Notes under the pieces: model-generated
Told to the model about the DNA's origin: nothing
Databases searched by the model: none
What the model saw: the letters and a program-made list of their open reading frames with translations, nothing else
From: Saxidomus purpurata
Lineage: Eukaryota; Mollusca; Bivalvia; Venerida; Veneridae
Reading direction: 5' to 3'
Assembly (NCBI GenBank): GCA_022818135.1
Contig: JAFMSR010000005.1
Location: 26,049,029-26,113,028 of the forward strand
Length of the DNA stretch: 64,000 nt
Shown here: positions 12,740-25,516 of the stretch, one piece after another
Layout: every line of letters starts with the position of its first letter
Position numbering within the stretch: the first letter of the stretch is position 1
Program-made: the position numbers and the translations under genes

Positions 12740-13900
12740 TGCTGTTTTAATAATCATTTTAAATTTTTTAAGAATATTTTACGGCAAATAATCATAAAAA
12801 TCTTCATTCATGTCAAATAAATAAGGAAAATGGTAATGAAAAAATGAGACATACCAGGAACGGTCTACAGAGCATTCCTGGACATACTGTATAAATATTA
12901 TTTGATAACAGTAAAGTTTCGATACTACAGGTCAGTCAGTAGATGTGGTGTCGTGTCAGGTTTTGCTTGTTCAACCAGAATTGGTTCCCTCGAGTTCTTT
13001 TGGGGGCCATGTCTCAATATCAATTATAACCAATTTTCAAAATATTTACATAGGATTATTGTTTGTGGGCCCGCTGTGATACTTTATATCACAGTTTTTC
13101 TTGTATGCTTTATATCGCGCGCTCGATCCAAGATTTTTGTAGAAAATCCGATGAACAACTAATCAATTTGGTGCGGCCTAATCGGAAAACCCACATGCAA
13201 CGCGTAAAAAATTTCCTACTTATAATATGCGTTGTACATTTTTATTCTTCAAAAGCAAAACAATTACGCGAGTCGGATTTAATAAGACAATGCAATGATT
13301 AATTAGAACGGTAAGTTCAAAGTTTAAGTACTTCTTTGCTAAAAACGATCATTTTATGCCATCGAATGGTGACTCAATGTAGAAACCATTTTATTTCGTT
13401 CATACATATACCGCTCTTTTTTCTCGCTTTTTGGCCTGGGGACTGAAAGTCCCCTAGGCCTAAGTTAGTATACCACATTTCAAACACTGCAAGAAATTTA
13501 ACTGTGCTATGTGCGAATAACAACTGTAAACATGCGCTATGCGAAGGAAGTGCAAGACAGACCAGATCAATCGTCTGTTTGAATGTCGCATATGATAAGA
13601 ACATATTACAAAGAAAAACAGTACATAAAACTTCAAACGTCTGCAGGAAGGTATATAGCTTACGGGCTGCATTACACATTTTTTTCTGTTTTAGAAATGC
13701 GCTTTAGCTGATTACGGAAGATAATCATATGCATATCACGGAAAAGTACGGATATGTACGGAAATTTACGAAAACGTACTGAGCTCGATATAAGAGTTTG
13801 TATTTTGATTTTCAAATTTCCGATGTTATTTCATTGACAACTTTGTTATTTACGAACGATTACATAAATATTTACCTAAAAATAAATGTCTCTAAAAAAA
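12740..13900. other. No gene seen
   Basis: Several frames of 60-100 codons overlap on both strands without any domain or splice support. 13725-13790 has a short run of TACGGAAA-like repeats. Confidence 0.5.
13433..13460. repeat. Hairpin GGCCTGGGGACT-GAA-AGTCCCCTAGGCC
   Basis: Twelve-base-pair stem with one bulge; isolated in non-coding DNA. Confidence 0.6.
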
Positions 13901-13904
13901 ACAT

Positions 13905-16900
13905 AATACGGGTTTTTCACAGACCTCTGCGCATGCGCGACACCAGTGAATATCGACTGTATAAACAACTGAGGGGGCAGTTACACGCCACTGCATAAGC
14001 GATACATACTGATATATTGATCTGTCATTTATATTTGATTTATAAAACACTGAAACGAGATTGTTAAAAGCCATTTACTGATGTTTAATAATAATATATT
14101 ATTCTTTTAATCATTCAAATATATTTAAAGTTATTATTTAGAATGATCAATGAAAAAGTAAACGACAGACACATCTACTCGACAGTTATTTTCTTTCATA
14201 AAATGGTACGGTATCAGTTTTAAATATATTTTACTTAAACCTTTTTAATGTCTCCCTTTTTTCTCTAAATGGGGATACGATTTAAAAAATTTAATAGTCT
14301 GCAACGATTAATAGTTTTAATATACAGGCGTAATAATTAACTGCACGGACCTAAATACACATATGGTCCATGTTAACTGAAATAAAACTGCATGCACAGC
14401 GGTCTTTTTTTGTTTTCTGTCTAAATATCTTTTAAAAAGTATGACGATTTTAAAATATTAGTTAAAATAAGATATAATGTTGAAATTAATAGATATTCAT
14501 TTATATTTTTACAGATCTATACAGTATTAATCATGTCAGAAGAAAGAAAACGACCGCATAGCGTTTTTCATTTTTTTTTGTATCTTCATATGAATACCAT
14601 TATTTGATACTATAACACTTTTAAAGCTATGAGAATTATTTTAGTGTTTCTTAAAAAGAAATCATTTTGTGTACAAGCAACAGCAGCGTTTTGAAATGAT
14701 ATTCTTAATGATTAATATATACTTTTACCCGGAAAAGAAGAATAAATGAATAAAAACTGCCCGTACACCCGTTTATATACTTCAAGTTGTACAAGTATGT
14801 TAGCATTTTTAAAGCATTTTCTCTCTTTTCATTTACCTCTCAGTACTATGGCAACACTTTCCAGTTTTTATTATTAAAACTTTTTTCACCCGTTTTTTCA
14901 TCATCTGTTTTCAAATTTGATTGCGGAGCTATGTACACGCGCCGATGTACACTGGTCCGTTTTTCTAACTATTTCTAACTACAATGTATTTATATTAATT
15001 TGCTTTCTTTAGAATATGTTGCTGACATCGTAAAATAATCGTTAGTTGATTATTTTAAAGTCAGATTGATGTGTTATTAAGCTGTAGTAAATTAGTATAG
15101 GTCCGTGTCCGAAGAAGTTGACTCAATATACGGACCGGATATACATAATATCGTCTTTATAGCGAGGATCCATGAAATTTTCAGTATAATTATCAATAAT
15201 ATTATTTAGCTTTTGATGTTAATTTGCAACACATAAAATATTCACTATGCATGCATTTTTATTTCGAAACACTTGCACGGGTCGACATTTCTCTTTGTCT
15301 CGAGTGAAAGGCAAGAATTCGCCACGCTGAAATTGGTTTCATTTTATAGGTGTCAACATAGAGTTTCTTCCAGACCAAAGCTAGTTTTCATAATACACAG
15401 GTCAAAACCAGGTAGTCTTATTACTCGTATCTTTTGTCTTTCATTTCTTCCCGAAGAAATAAGCTGATTATTACATTAACAAAAAGAGAAGAAAAAAGAA
15501 ACACGCAAGGTTTGATCTGTGTGCAGAGTATTAAATGACAAAATCTGTAAAATGTAACAGGTATTATTCTACTGCCAAAATTGAAAAGTTTTTTTCCTAC
15601 AATAAATCCTTATTTCTTCTAAAATGTTAATTATATTTTCAAGCCATGTGATGAAAAATCACATACTTTTTAAGGCATTCAACATCAAGCGTTTACTAGA
15701 GTATGTAAAATCTATTTGATATTCTGAAAGGAAACTGTTCTATTTCTCAAATTAAAAAAACCTACCGAAATCAAATGTCAGTCTTTATTAGATCAGAAAT
15801 AACACTGATTAGGAATTTAAGATCGCAAAATAAAACAAGTTGACGTACTATTTACCGGGGACATGTAGGTCCATCTATTTACGTTTCTAAAGCACACCAT
15901 ACTTTTGCAACAGACTTGCCGTGTGCGTCTGTACTTGAAAATAACAGGTCTACAATTTTAAACAATTCTCACAAGCAAACGTTACGCACGTGTACAGGGA
16001 TAAGCCGATTATGAAAAATCAAGTGCACACTAGATTCATTCTCATTATTATGTCAAAATTCACGAATTTTGTAGCTTTTGAATTATTCTGTGACTATTTT
16101 TATGACTGATTATGTGACTGTAATGAAATAGTGCTCACTAGTTAAAACATTCCTATTATTATTATTAATTGCAAGTAATGTGAATGATAATGCTGAATTT
16201 TCTTTATCTTCTGGTAGAAATGATAAAAATTAAAACATAAGATTTTCACAAAAGTTACGCGTCAAGTTCAATATCTCCCTTAGGCAATATTCCAGTACAA
16301 TCGATAATCAATGATTTATGACCCTGACCGTTATTTACGGATACTACCGAACCGTAGTTGTTTCCGTAAACTCCTAATCCCCAAAACTTATCGATTGCCT
16401 GCTGATATACGCTTGACACTTTTTCTGCCGTATGGTTACTGAAAAAAAGCTCTCACGCTGTACTTGCCATTTAAATAACTGTTTATCATTATTTGCTTCC
16501 GTTTTCAAGTTCGTTTGAAATTTTTCAAAACGTTTTATTGATATTTACTTCATAACTTCTTTATTCTTTTGTTTAGATAATAAAGTAATTTAAAGTAATT
16601 TACATTTAACCATATTTATGCACATTCATGAAATTGTAAATGAAGCCTTCGCCGGCGATTCTCTTCTTTTCTCCATATTATAATTTCATCATTTTCTACA
16701 ATTAAAGTTACAAAAATATTCTTATTTAAGTAAGGATATAATTTATAGTAGAAATAAGTTTATTATTTAGCAAACTACACGCTAATCATATGATTATTCA
16801 TTCATGATACATCAAAACAGTAATACGCTTCCGTTATCGGGTTGAAACTGCCCCCTCATTAGCCGATCGATAACCGTTTGTGCTCTTTAACGCTGAAGAG

Positions 16901-16936
16901 TACGCAAGAACGATAAGTCTGTGAAAAACCCGTATT
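13905..16936. repeat. Inverted-repeat pair about 3 kb apart
   Basis: Left AATACGGGTTTTTCACAGA (13905) with TGAGGGGGCAGTT (13970); right AACTGCCCCCTCA (16846) with TCTGTGAAAAACCCGTATT (16918-16936). The outer 19 bp are a perfect inverted match and the inner 13 bp too, with diverged sequence between. The 2.85 kb inside is AT-rich with no convincing frame. It could be a large non-autonomous DNA element or two insertions of one MITE in opposite orientation. Confidence 0.55.
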
Positions 16937-16939
16937 TAC

Positions 16940-18680
16940 GTACATTCCCGAGAAGGAACTCACGTGATCAAAATCACCCGCCATTTATCGAGGACGCTGC
17001 ATGTCAAGGCCCAGTGAACGGTTTCACCGATTACGACTACAAGGTAACCCAGAATCATTTTTGGTTTTCTCTGTTATACACATTGTACAGTACTGTATTT
17101 ATATTTCATTGCTGGTATTGCTTTGTTTATTTCTGTTTCAAGGTCTTGTCCTTGGTACACAATAATTTTCGATCCACATCATCAGATCATATCGCTTGAA
17201 GTTGTACAAAGCGCAGATCGAATTATTTTTATTGGCTTAAACATTTTAAAATGTTGACTATGTGATTATTTTTCATTTAACGTACGTTTTATAATAAAAC
17301 AAACTTCCATGCCACCTATATATTTGTGAATCATTCATTCTGTGTTATATATTGAATTTCGTCCGCTGCACATTTCGACCCGCGCTTTAGGTAAGATTCA
17401 GCGCAAAACACGTAGGTCAAAAGTTGTTTTTCGGGGAGTTAACCCATAGCCCCCAGGCCTTCAGCGCTCGCAGCGCTTTGATTTAAAACGGTATTTCGTT
17501 AAAAAAAACTTATGTTCGTTTATACGACAACTTTCGGTTTTACATCTACAAAAGCAGTTCGAATTGTATGTAGTCGCTTTTAGCCTAAGTTTTAAACCGT
17601 GAATACTTCGTAGTGGCATACAATGGGTCAGAAGTTCTTATATATGTCTTTTGTATTATTTATATTTTGATTTGTATGCTGGCTTATTTCCTGTCCAAAA
17701 TGTTCCGTCTTTTCGATCTGCCGCTCGCCCCAGCTACAACGGCAAAACAATGGTGTTTAACATTTTTCGTTGTCTGCCGCCCCACCCAAACTATACAGGC
17801 GAAAGATGTAACCAGAAACGAAGCTTATGCGATGTCATATAATTATTTTCTGGGGGCCCGGGCGACAGAATGACATCATGATCAAGATTGCTCTGTCGCA
17901 GTTCGATATTAAGGCACCGTTTCTATTTTTAGGTGTCCGTAAGGACATCTTATACCGGCGTTTTGAGGCTTGATTCTTAAACCGAAAACTGATTATTCTC
18001 ATATGAAAATCGTCCGACACAAAATAGTTCAACAATCAGAAACAAACATTTAAGAATGTACGTATATTGCCGAAAACACTTCATGCTTGTTGAATAATTC
18101 ATGCTAAACTCTATATAATCATTTATCATACAGAACCATTTTCGTCATATGTTGATATATATTTTCTACAGATAGTATGCTCGGAGACAGATTGTTTTAT
18201 TTATACTGTAAACAGGCCCCCCTTCACATATTATCCGCCATTGAAGAAAATAGTCAGGGCAAACAATTCCCGATCGCAGAATCTCGGCAGATTCCGTAAA
18301 CCAATGCCGAGGTGTTCCGAGAACAAATAGACTGACCTTGACTATTGTTGTCTTCAAGCGATTATTACAAACCAGGGTGAATGAGATATTATCAGTAAGA
18401 AAGGAGAACGGCAAAAATCGGTCAAGATTGCAAATGGCGTTAGCGGTATTCGCGGTAAGTTAACCTTGGGTGATTCGTAAATAAATTAGAATGTATCTAA
18501 ACTCTTTCAAAGGAGAATTTCTCTTTTACCAGAAGCAATTATTTATAAATTCACTACTGTACATATAAAATTGAGCTGTTGAGTATGTTATACCTCAGAC
18601 ATACAATGTACGTATTAATATCATGTTATGTTCTCTGTGGTATATCTTTTTATCATAATCATTTATCATAACCATCTTTG
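16940..18680. other. No firm gene; two possible first exons
   Basis: ATG at 17000 opens MSRPSERFHRLRLQ before a GTAACC donor at 17042, and ATG at 18434 opens MALAVFA before a GTAAGT donor at 18455. Neither could be joined to a recognisable gene. 17450-17480 has the hairpin-like AGCGCTCGCAGCGCT. Confidence 0.3.
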
Positions 18681-18683
18681 ATG

Positions 18684-19636
18684 CTTCCGGATCAACTCGA
18701 ACCTTAGTCATCTGGTACCCGAATTGGTCAACTCGTACGGTTCAAAAAGTCAACTCGTACCCTTTGTAGTCATGCAATCGTACCTTTTGTTTCAAAACTT
18801 ACGTTTCATTTACCTTGTTTCAAAACTTATATTTTCAACCTAGTCAAAATATGTAAGTGATGTCTTTAGCAAATTCTGAGATATTTTCGTTTTGGGTCAG
18901 AATCTCGCTGAGGAGAGATATTGCAAAAAATAACACAATATCTCGGCGCGGGTAAATGTACTCAAAAAGAAGGTGTCTCGTAAGTCAGAAATGGCTGGCC
19001 CTTTAAATAGGGGTGACACTATAATAAACATACACTTTACCTTTATAGTGCTCAATAGTCAATATTGTATAATTTTCAGATGTAAAACAGTTGAAATTAA
19101 CTAAATTGTTGTTCGAGACGTAACTTATGTAGTCTCCTCAAAATTCAGTTAATTGTTACTGTCACTTGATCAGAAATTCCATTGCCTTGATAAATAAATT
19201 CACACTCAAACTTTTTGTACATTATATCGGTACACAAATAAAACAGGAAGTATTAAAGTACCTTAAGTTGAACTGAAATTAACATATTTTTGTCATTTAC
19301 ATGATGAAGATAAAACAATTTTCGAAAGTCCCGTTGTTCATTATTTTAGTTACACTTCAAATGAATGATTACGTAGGGTACAAGTTGACTTTCAAAACAT
19401 TCTCTTCATTTCTACTATTCTCTGATACATTTTTGCAAAACAAGAGCAAAATAACGTATTTCAATGACAAAATTTAATGATGATTGATAAAAAATATTAT
19501 TACCTCAAAGATACTAAATAAAAAATGTTAAGGTACGAGTTGACTTTCTCGAAAACCAAATCAGGTACGAGTTGACCAATTCGGGTACAAGATGACTAAG
19601 GTACGAGTTGACTTAGGTACGAGTTGAGTAGTTACC
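18684..19636. mobile_element. Inverted-repeat element with GTCAACTCGTACC subrepeats and 9-bp TSD
   Basis: The left end (18693-18775) and the complement of the right end (19627-19530) share CCTTAGTCATCTGGTACCCG-like sequence, GAATTGGTCAACTCGTAC and extra copies of GTCAACTCGTACC. TCTTTGATG occurs directly at 18675-18683 and 19637-19645, a 9-bp target duplication as produced by MULE-type transposases. The interior holds another dispersed repeat (18858-19030). No open frame of note, so it is non-autonomous. Confidence 0.8.
18858..19030 (+). repeat. Dispersed repeat with TCAGAAATGGCTGGCCCTTT
   Basis: Contains AAATGTACTCAAAAAGAAGG and AGGGGTGACACTATAATAAA. Other copies: 51815-51935 (+), 63112-63235 (-), and the first half at 3960-4130 (-), which has GACATCTTGAGCAAATTCTG. 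It is inside the 18684-19636 element. Probably a MITE or SINE family of its own. Confidence 0.7.
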
Positions 19637-20407
19637 TCTTTGATGATGGATAACCGTCATAATTGATTATTATGGCCATCAGGGTGTCCGATAGACTTTG
19701 AAATTCAAGGGGCATTGTCACTTCAGCGTAAAATTTTCAAGAGTCAATGTGAGATTTTTAAACGTCGACACATGGTCATAGAGTTTCAAGCCTTGTTCTC
19801 TATGTTTGCACATCATAATCATATTTTTCAGTTTGTGTTAAAATGAAGCTTTACTGTTGCCTTTTCTAAAAATTCTTAAAACAGCAAGGTCTAGCAGCTG
19901 ATCCCTTTCCAAGGCTTAAATGTACCGTGTTTCCTGTTTGTCGTATATCTTCCTGACCTCGCATGTCTGTGATTTTCAGAAAGCCAGTAGATTAAAATAC
20001 AAGCTCCCCCTCCGTTTCTCACTTTCTGTTGCGTCAATGGTTGATGCGGCCTGAGGGTTTGGAATTGACACGTTGATTGACATATGCGCTAAGTAATAAA
20101 CGCATGAATGAAAATTCGTACGGTCAAATATGACTCGTCCGGTGTTTTTATTGCGGGTCAAATACAGGTATTTAAAAATTTTCATGGGTCCAAACCCAGG
20201 AGCTTGTGTCTACTAAACACGCTCGCCATGCTTGTATACATTATAAAGTTAACTGTTTCTTTGCTTATCATTTTTCTTAATTCTGTAAAACATAACTTGT
20301 AAAGACTCTTACATTCTTTCTTTCAGGAAAAAAGGCATACTTGTATGATAGACTGAATCCAGCCTGGGTCCTGTCAGTAAGCTTTTAAGCTGTACTTGTC
20401 AACCAAT

Positions 20408-20995
20408 GCTTACAGAAGAGGAAATGCCATTGGTACTCATCTTGGACTCTAAAGAAACTGGCGCAACTTTGCAGATCGACATTGATGGTGATTTAATGGA
20501 TGATATGAATGCAATTTTACAGAAACTTAGGACCGAAACGTCTGAGCTGAAAACTGAAGATGAGATTCGATATTAACTATTTCAGGGACAATAATGACAA
20601 TTTGAAGCACCTTACTGAGTCTCCAAGCATTTTCAATTTTGATGTTGCTTTATCAGTTTCTTGAACCATATTATGATGTTTACCAAACAGACTAGCTATT
20701 AACAAATTCAAACTTATGACATTGACTAGATAATGAAACTAAGACTTAACCTGTCTATGTTCTTTAGCAGATGAATTTGATACAACACAGCCAACTTTAT
20801 CAAGACTGTTCACTGCAACTATTACAGATATATAAGAGAATGCGGAAGCTCATTAGATGGCCAGAGCATGAAACAATCCGAAAAACTATGCCAATGGAAT
20901 TTCACAAATACTTTGGCAACAAATTTGCAATGATTTTCGACTGTTTCCAGATGTTTATTGAAAAGCCACGCTTGGACAAAATAATTTATGTTTAA
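20408..20995 (+). pseudogene. Decayed DDE_Tnp_4-type transposase
   Basis: The first part (ATG 20408 to TAA) reads as an acidic N-terminal piece; after a frameshift, NYFRDNNDNLKHLT and SPSIFNFDVALSV follow as in the pre-catalytic region of these transposases. From 20771, DTTQPTLSRLFTATI (helix-turn-helix-like) shifts into YKRMRKLIRWPEHETIRKTMP, MEFHKYFGNK and the IFDCFQMFIEKP block that carries the first catalytic Asp. At least three frame breaks are present and the C-terminal catalytic part is missing. Not expected to be functional. Confidence 0.75.
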
Positions 20996-21559
20996 GTAGA
21001 ATTATTAACAGCCAATTTACTAAGTTACTATGTGATTGTCGCCACGGTAAAAAACTTAACTCATTCTTATTCAGCGAATAAACATGATAAATGACAGGGA
21101 AATTGCAGTTCTATATTTGCATAATACCACGGTACAGAGTAAACTATAATATCGGTATAATCCGGTGGATTCACGTCACTACCTTTAATAACCCTATCAA
21201 ATCGTAAAAGTTTTCAGTTGGTAGTCTAGCAGATATGAATAGGGTTTTCACATGCTTTAGGAATAGCTTATGCCCTTAGTTTTGTTGAGGAGGGAAGTTT
21301 AATTTGACTTATTTATTAAATCATAGTTATTTATTCATTCTACAGGTATAATGATTTAATGCCTCGTTTACTTCAGATTCATTCATTGATTTTAAAATTA
21401 TGAATATGAAATCTATTTTACGTAACAAAATTATACAGTATTGTGGTCGAACCTCTTGCAACTCAATATAGCTGCCAAAATGGCCGTTCAGTGTATGCAT
21501 GTGCGTCCGTACATCTGAGTTTAGCTTGTCCGAGCTGTTACTATCCATGTATCAAGGTG

Positions 21560-22070
21560 TTCTTAAATAACTTGGCAGAATTGTTCACTACCATATGAGA
21601 CGGAGTGTCATGCGCAAGAACCATGTCCCTAGTTCTAAGGTCAATGTCACTCTTAGAGGTTAAAGGTCAAATTCAAGAATGACTGTTCGGAGCATATCTC
21701 CTTCATGCGTAAGGGATTTATATGTAACTTGGTACAAATGTTCACCATCGTAAGATAGAGTGTCATGCCTTCCAAGGTCAAGGTCACACAGGTCAAAGGT
21801 CAGATACAAGAATAATTCAAGAATGACTTTGTCCAGAACATTTCTTCTTTATGCCTGAAGGGATTTTGATGTTACTTAGCACAAATGTTCACCACCATGA
21901 AACTGAGGATCATGTGTAAGAACAAGGTCTAGGGTCAAGGTCACACTTAGAGGTTAAAGGTTAAATCCAATGATATCTTTGTCCAGAGAATCTCTTCTTC
22001 ATGCATGGAGGGATTTTGATTTAACTTGGCACAAATGCTCACCACCATGAGCTACCCTTGTTTTTAGAAT
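21560..22070 (+). repeat. Tandem array of about 145-bp units (AAGGTCAAGGTCACACTTAGAGG family)
   Basis: About 3.5 units each holding TTTGTCCAGA-like, CTTCATGC, GGATTTTGAT, CTTGGCACAAATGTTCACCACC and AAGGTCAAGGTCACA. Ends in CTTGTTTTTAG like other elements of this type. The same units occur at 49222-49875. Confidence 0.75.
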
Positions 22071-22079
22071 TACTTCCCA

Positions 22080-23015
22080 TTGTTGTTACTGTAAATAGCT
22101 TACATTTTAACTTTTTTATTTCTGGCTGTTAAGAAAAATCAAGACAACTTTTCTGTGGTACAAAATGCATGTTACATCTAATATTTAGGTATTTTTTTAC
22201 CTATCTACTTGATAAGGAGTTGGCCCTTTTTACAGCTGGCCACTCAACATGTTGTACGTGAGCATCTAGCTTTTTAATATATACAAGTGTATGCCAGTCC
22301 TATGCAGACTCTAATATATCATAAGAAACTTAAGTACAAAAGAATGTATGATTCATATTTGGAGGAAATATTAAAGATAGATACATAAAATATGTACAAT
22401 GTACAATATTATGTAAGAGCCACTCAGCTAGGGCAGGATTGATAAATTTAGGGAGAAATGATGTTGCATTAAAGACAATTTGATTTACAGACCACTATGG
22501 CCGTCATGATTTGATACTTCATGCAATGATTATAGACATTTAGGATATAGAGAACTGTAACTTTAGATAACTTACTCCCTTTCTGTTAAAACCTTGTCAG
22601 GAAAAGTTGGATAGTATTGAACACTGGGAATGAATACATACCAGGGAGTGCAGTGACCAAGAACCATAACTCTAGCTAATCCCATAATTGATGTATCTAT
22701 TACCCTTCCATGAACACGGAAGTTCATATTGATATGAATGGGCAAGCTGGTAATATACACTTGCCATAGATATTCATCCTGTCATTGTACCCCACACTTA
22801 ACGCGAGTGTTCGCATTAAGTACATCAATGGAGCAATCATATTCAAATTAGAATGCAGCTCTGCAGTATTGAATCATCACTTTCCTCTTGTTACAATGTT
22901 ACAATACCATTTAATTTGTAACAGCCAGGATACGATGATTATACAATGTATAAAACCCCCATACAAGTGTTGGATAACATGCGCTATAATATGATCAATA
23001 TTACACTTAACCGAT
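22080..23015. other. No gene seen
   Basis: AT-rich DNA between a tandem repeat and the foldback element; no exon or RNA recognised. Confidence 0.55.
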
Positions 23016-23023
23016 TTAGAAAC

Positions 23024-23884
23024 TACGGAAGCCCAATAGTGCCACTTTGTTTGTTTTTTTTTAATTGATTTTTTCAACATAACTAAGTTGAAAATTCAAG
23101 AAAGTAAGTTGAAAATTCAAGATACTAAGTTGAAAATTCAAGATACTAAGTTGAATATTCAACTTACTAAGTTGAATATTCAAGATACCACGTTGAATAT
23201 TCAAGATACCACGTTGAAAATTCAACTTCTTAAGTTGAATATTCAACTTCTTAAGTTGAAATTTACTAAGTTGAAAATTCAAGATACTAAGTTGAAAATT
23301 CAAGATACTAAGTTGAATATTTAAGATACTAAGTTATAAATTCAAGATACTAAGTTGAAAATTCAAGATACTTAGTTAAATATTCAAGACACTCAGTTGA
23401 AAATTCAACTTACTAAGTTGAATATTCAAGATACTAAGTTGAAAATTCAAGATAGTTAGTTGAGAATTCAACTTATTCAGTTGAAAATTCAACTTACTGA
23501 GTTGAAAATTCAACTTACTAAGTTGAAAATTCAACTTACTGATATTAGTACTTAGTATCTTGAATTTTCAACTTAGTAAGTTAAATTTTCAACTTAGTAA
23601 GTTGAATTTTCAACTTAGTATCTTGAATATTCAACTTAGTATCTTGAATTTTCAACTTAGTATCTTGAATATTCAACTTAGTATCTTGAATTTTCAACTA
23701 AGTATCTTGAATATTCAACTAAGTAAGTTGAATTTTCAACTTAGTATCTTGAATTTTCAACTTAGTAAGTTGAATTTTCAACTTAATATCTTGAATATTC
23801 AACTTAGTATCTTGAATTTTCAACTTAGTTATGTTGAAAAAATCAATTTAAAAAGAAACAAAGTGACACTATTGGGCTTCCGTA
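23024..23884. mobile_element. Foldback-type element with inverted arms of tandem AAGTTGAAAATTCAAG-like units, 6-bp TSD
   Basis: Both ends share an inverted terminal sequence of about 75 bp: TACGGAAGCCCAATAGTG at 23024 and its complement ending at 23884, then TTCAACATAACTAAGTTG. Inside, the left arm (to about 23540) repeats a unit of about 22 bp (TTGAAAATTCAAGATACTAAG and variants) and the right arm (23560-23830) repeats its complement. Direct AGAAAC flanks at 23018-23023 and 23885-23890 mark the target duplication. This is the structure of foldback elements, whose arms are built of subrepeats. No coding capacity; open frames of 78-116 codons are translated repeats. Confidence 0.85.
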
Positions 23885-24221
23885 AGAAACGCAAAGATTT
23901 CCCCTGTTGAACATTTTTATTTGAATGACGCTATTGTTTTTATTTCATTGTAGTCATTTTTTGCGATGAATTATTGAAACTTTTACAAGAATTCAATTTT
24001 ATATTGTTTTTGTTGTGTATGAAATTTGAATAAATTTGAAACAAAATAAATATGTTGCCACTTTGGTTGAGTGTAGTCTGAATCACACGTTTAACACATT
24101 ATCTGTTACAGTGAGTGAGCATGTATTCAGCGCAGAATCCATAATATTGCATTACTAAAATGGGGTTTTCCAGTCTATTTGTCATTGGTATACAAGTTGT
24201 ACAGCTTATACCACGGAAGTA

Positions 24222-25449
24222 ATGGAGTGCCTGAAAGAACCGACGTGCCTGCGAGAGTCAAAGGTATGAATTACGCCAAGTTATAGTGCTTCTTTAAAAC
24301 AATACTATTTGTTTTGTTTTCGGAGTGATGGGTAACGTGTATTATTTCACTTAAATGTAACCAATTTATATTTCAAGTTTTATACCACGTGACAGTCCAA
24401 TATAGTACCTCTTATTACTGGACCCTTTCAACAACCGGGGCCGAAAATTCCGAATCAAATCCATATTTGAATTCTTGGCAAATGAGTGCAATAGACTCAC
24501 GTGATTGAAGGTCATGGGTTTGAGCCCTGCTACAGACCACGTCTCTTTTATGCGAAAAAGTTGACAGTTTCTTACTGAGGATAGGGATCTAGTACCTGTT
24601 CTTCCCAGGAACGAAAGTAAGGTTAACTGGTCGCCTTTATAGAAATGACCGAAATACGCTTGAAACGGGCGTTAAAATGATATGTACAACTACAACATAT
24701 AAAACATTACTTGTATATATAAAACTTAAGGGCTTTTTTACAACACAATAACTCTTTGGGTATATACTACTGTGTTCTTTCTTGCAGACTTTGAAGAGGC
24801 CTAACATATTGTAAGTATCATTGTTTAACAAGAGACAAACGGAACTTCGGTACTTGTATTTAATATCTTTAATGACTTTTGTTTAGAAAATCATCGAAAT
24901 GGTATTTTATCAAGTTTTTTTTTTTCGTGTATTGATTCATTTTAGTCGCAAATGAAGCACTCAAAACAGCTACGACAGGGAACCAGACTACTTTAAAGCA
25001 CCCAACCCACTCACCTACCTAATTAACTTACTATATCTACGTGCCTACCTACCTATTTCAACTTCTCTTTCGCGTGTTACAGACAAAGGGTACCTCTTCA
25101 TGTTTATCATCACTAGCCACGTATTGCTTGCTATATACTTACATATATATGATATAATCACTGCAGGATTATTTCAGAATAACTAAATAATATATACTTT
25201 TAGTCTTTGTAATTTTGCTTTTCAGTCTCTGTGATGAGCCGGCTGAGAAGAAACCTCGACTGGATACACAAGGTTAGCCATATGCTGTGTAGAAATCAAT
25301 ACAATATTGTGCTTGTGACCAATGAGTTTTATGTCGTTTACAGCACATAATAACTAGTTTAAAGGCACACTTACAACATAAAGTACATGTGTACATAAAG
25401 TAATCCCAAAACACCATGTAACATAGCACTCACCATTATCCAGAAAATT

Positions 25450-25516
<67 letters not shown>

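Noticed and set aside
23024..23884. CRISPR-like array
   Set aside because: Repeats are contiguous without unique spacers, are inverted in the second half, and the genome is eukaryotic.
23061..23910. Repetitive proteins of LNFQLSI / LKIQDTK type (78-116 codons)
   Set aside because: They are translated subrepeats of the foldback element, open on both strands because the unit lacks stops.
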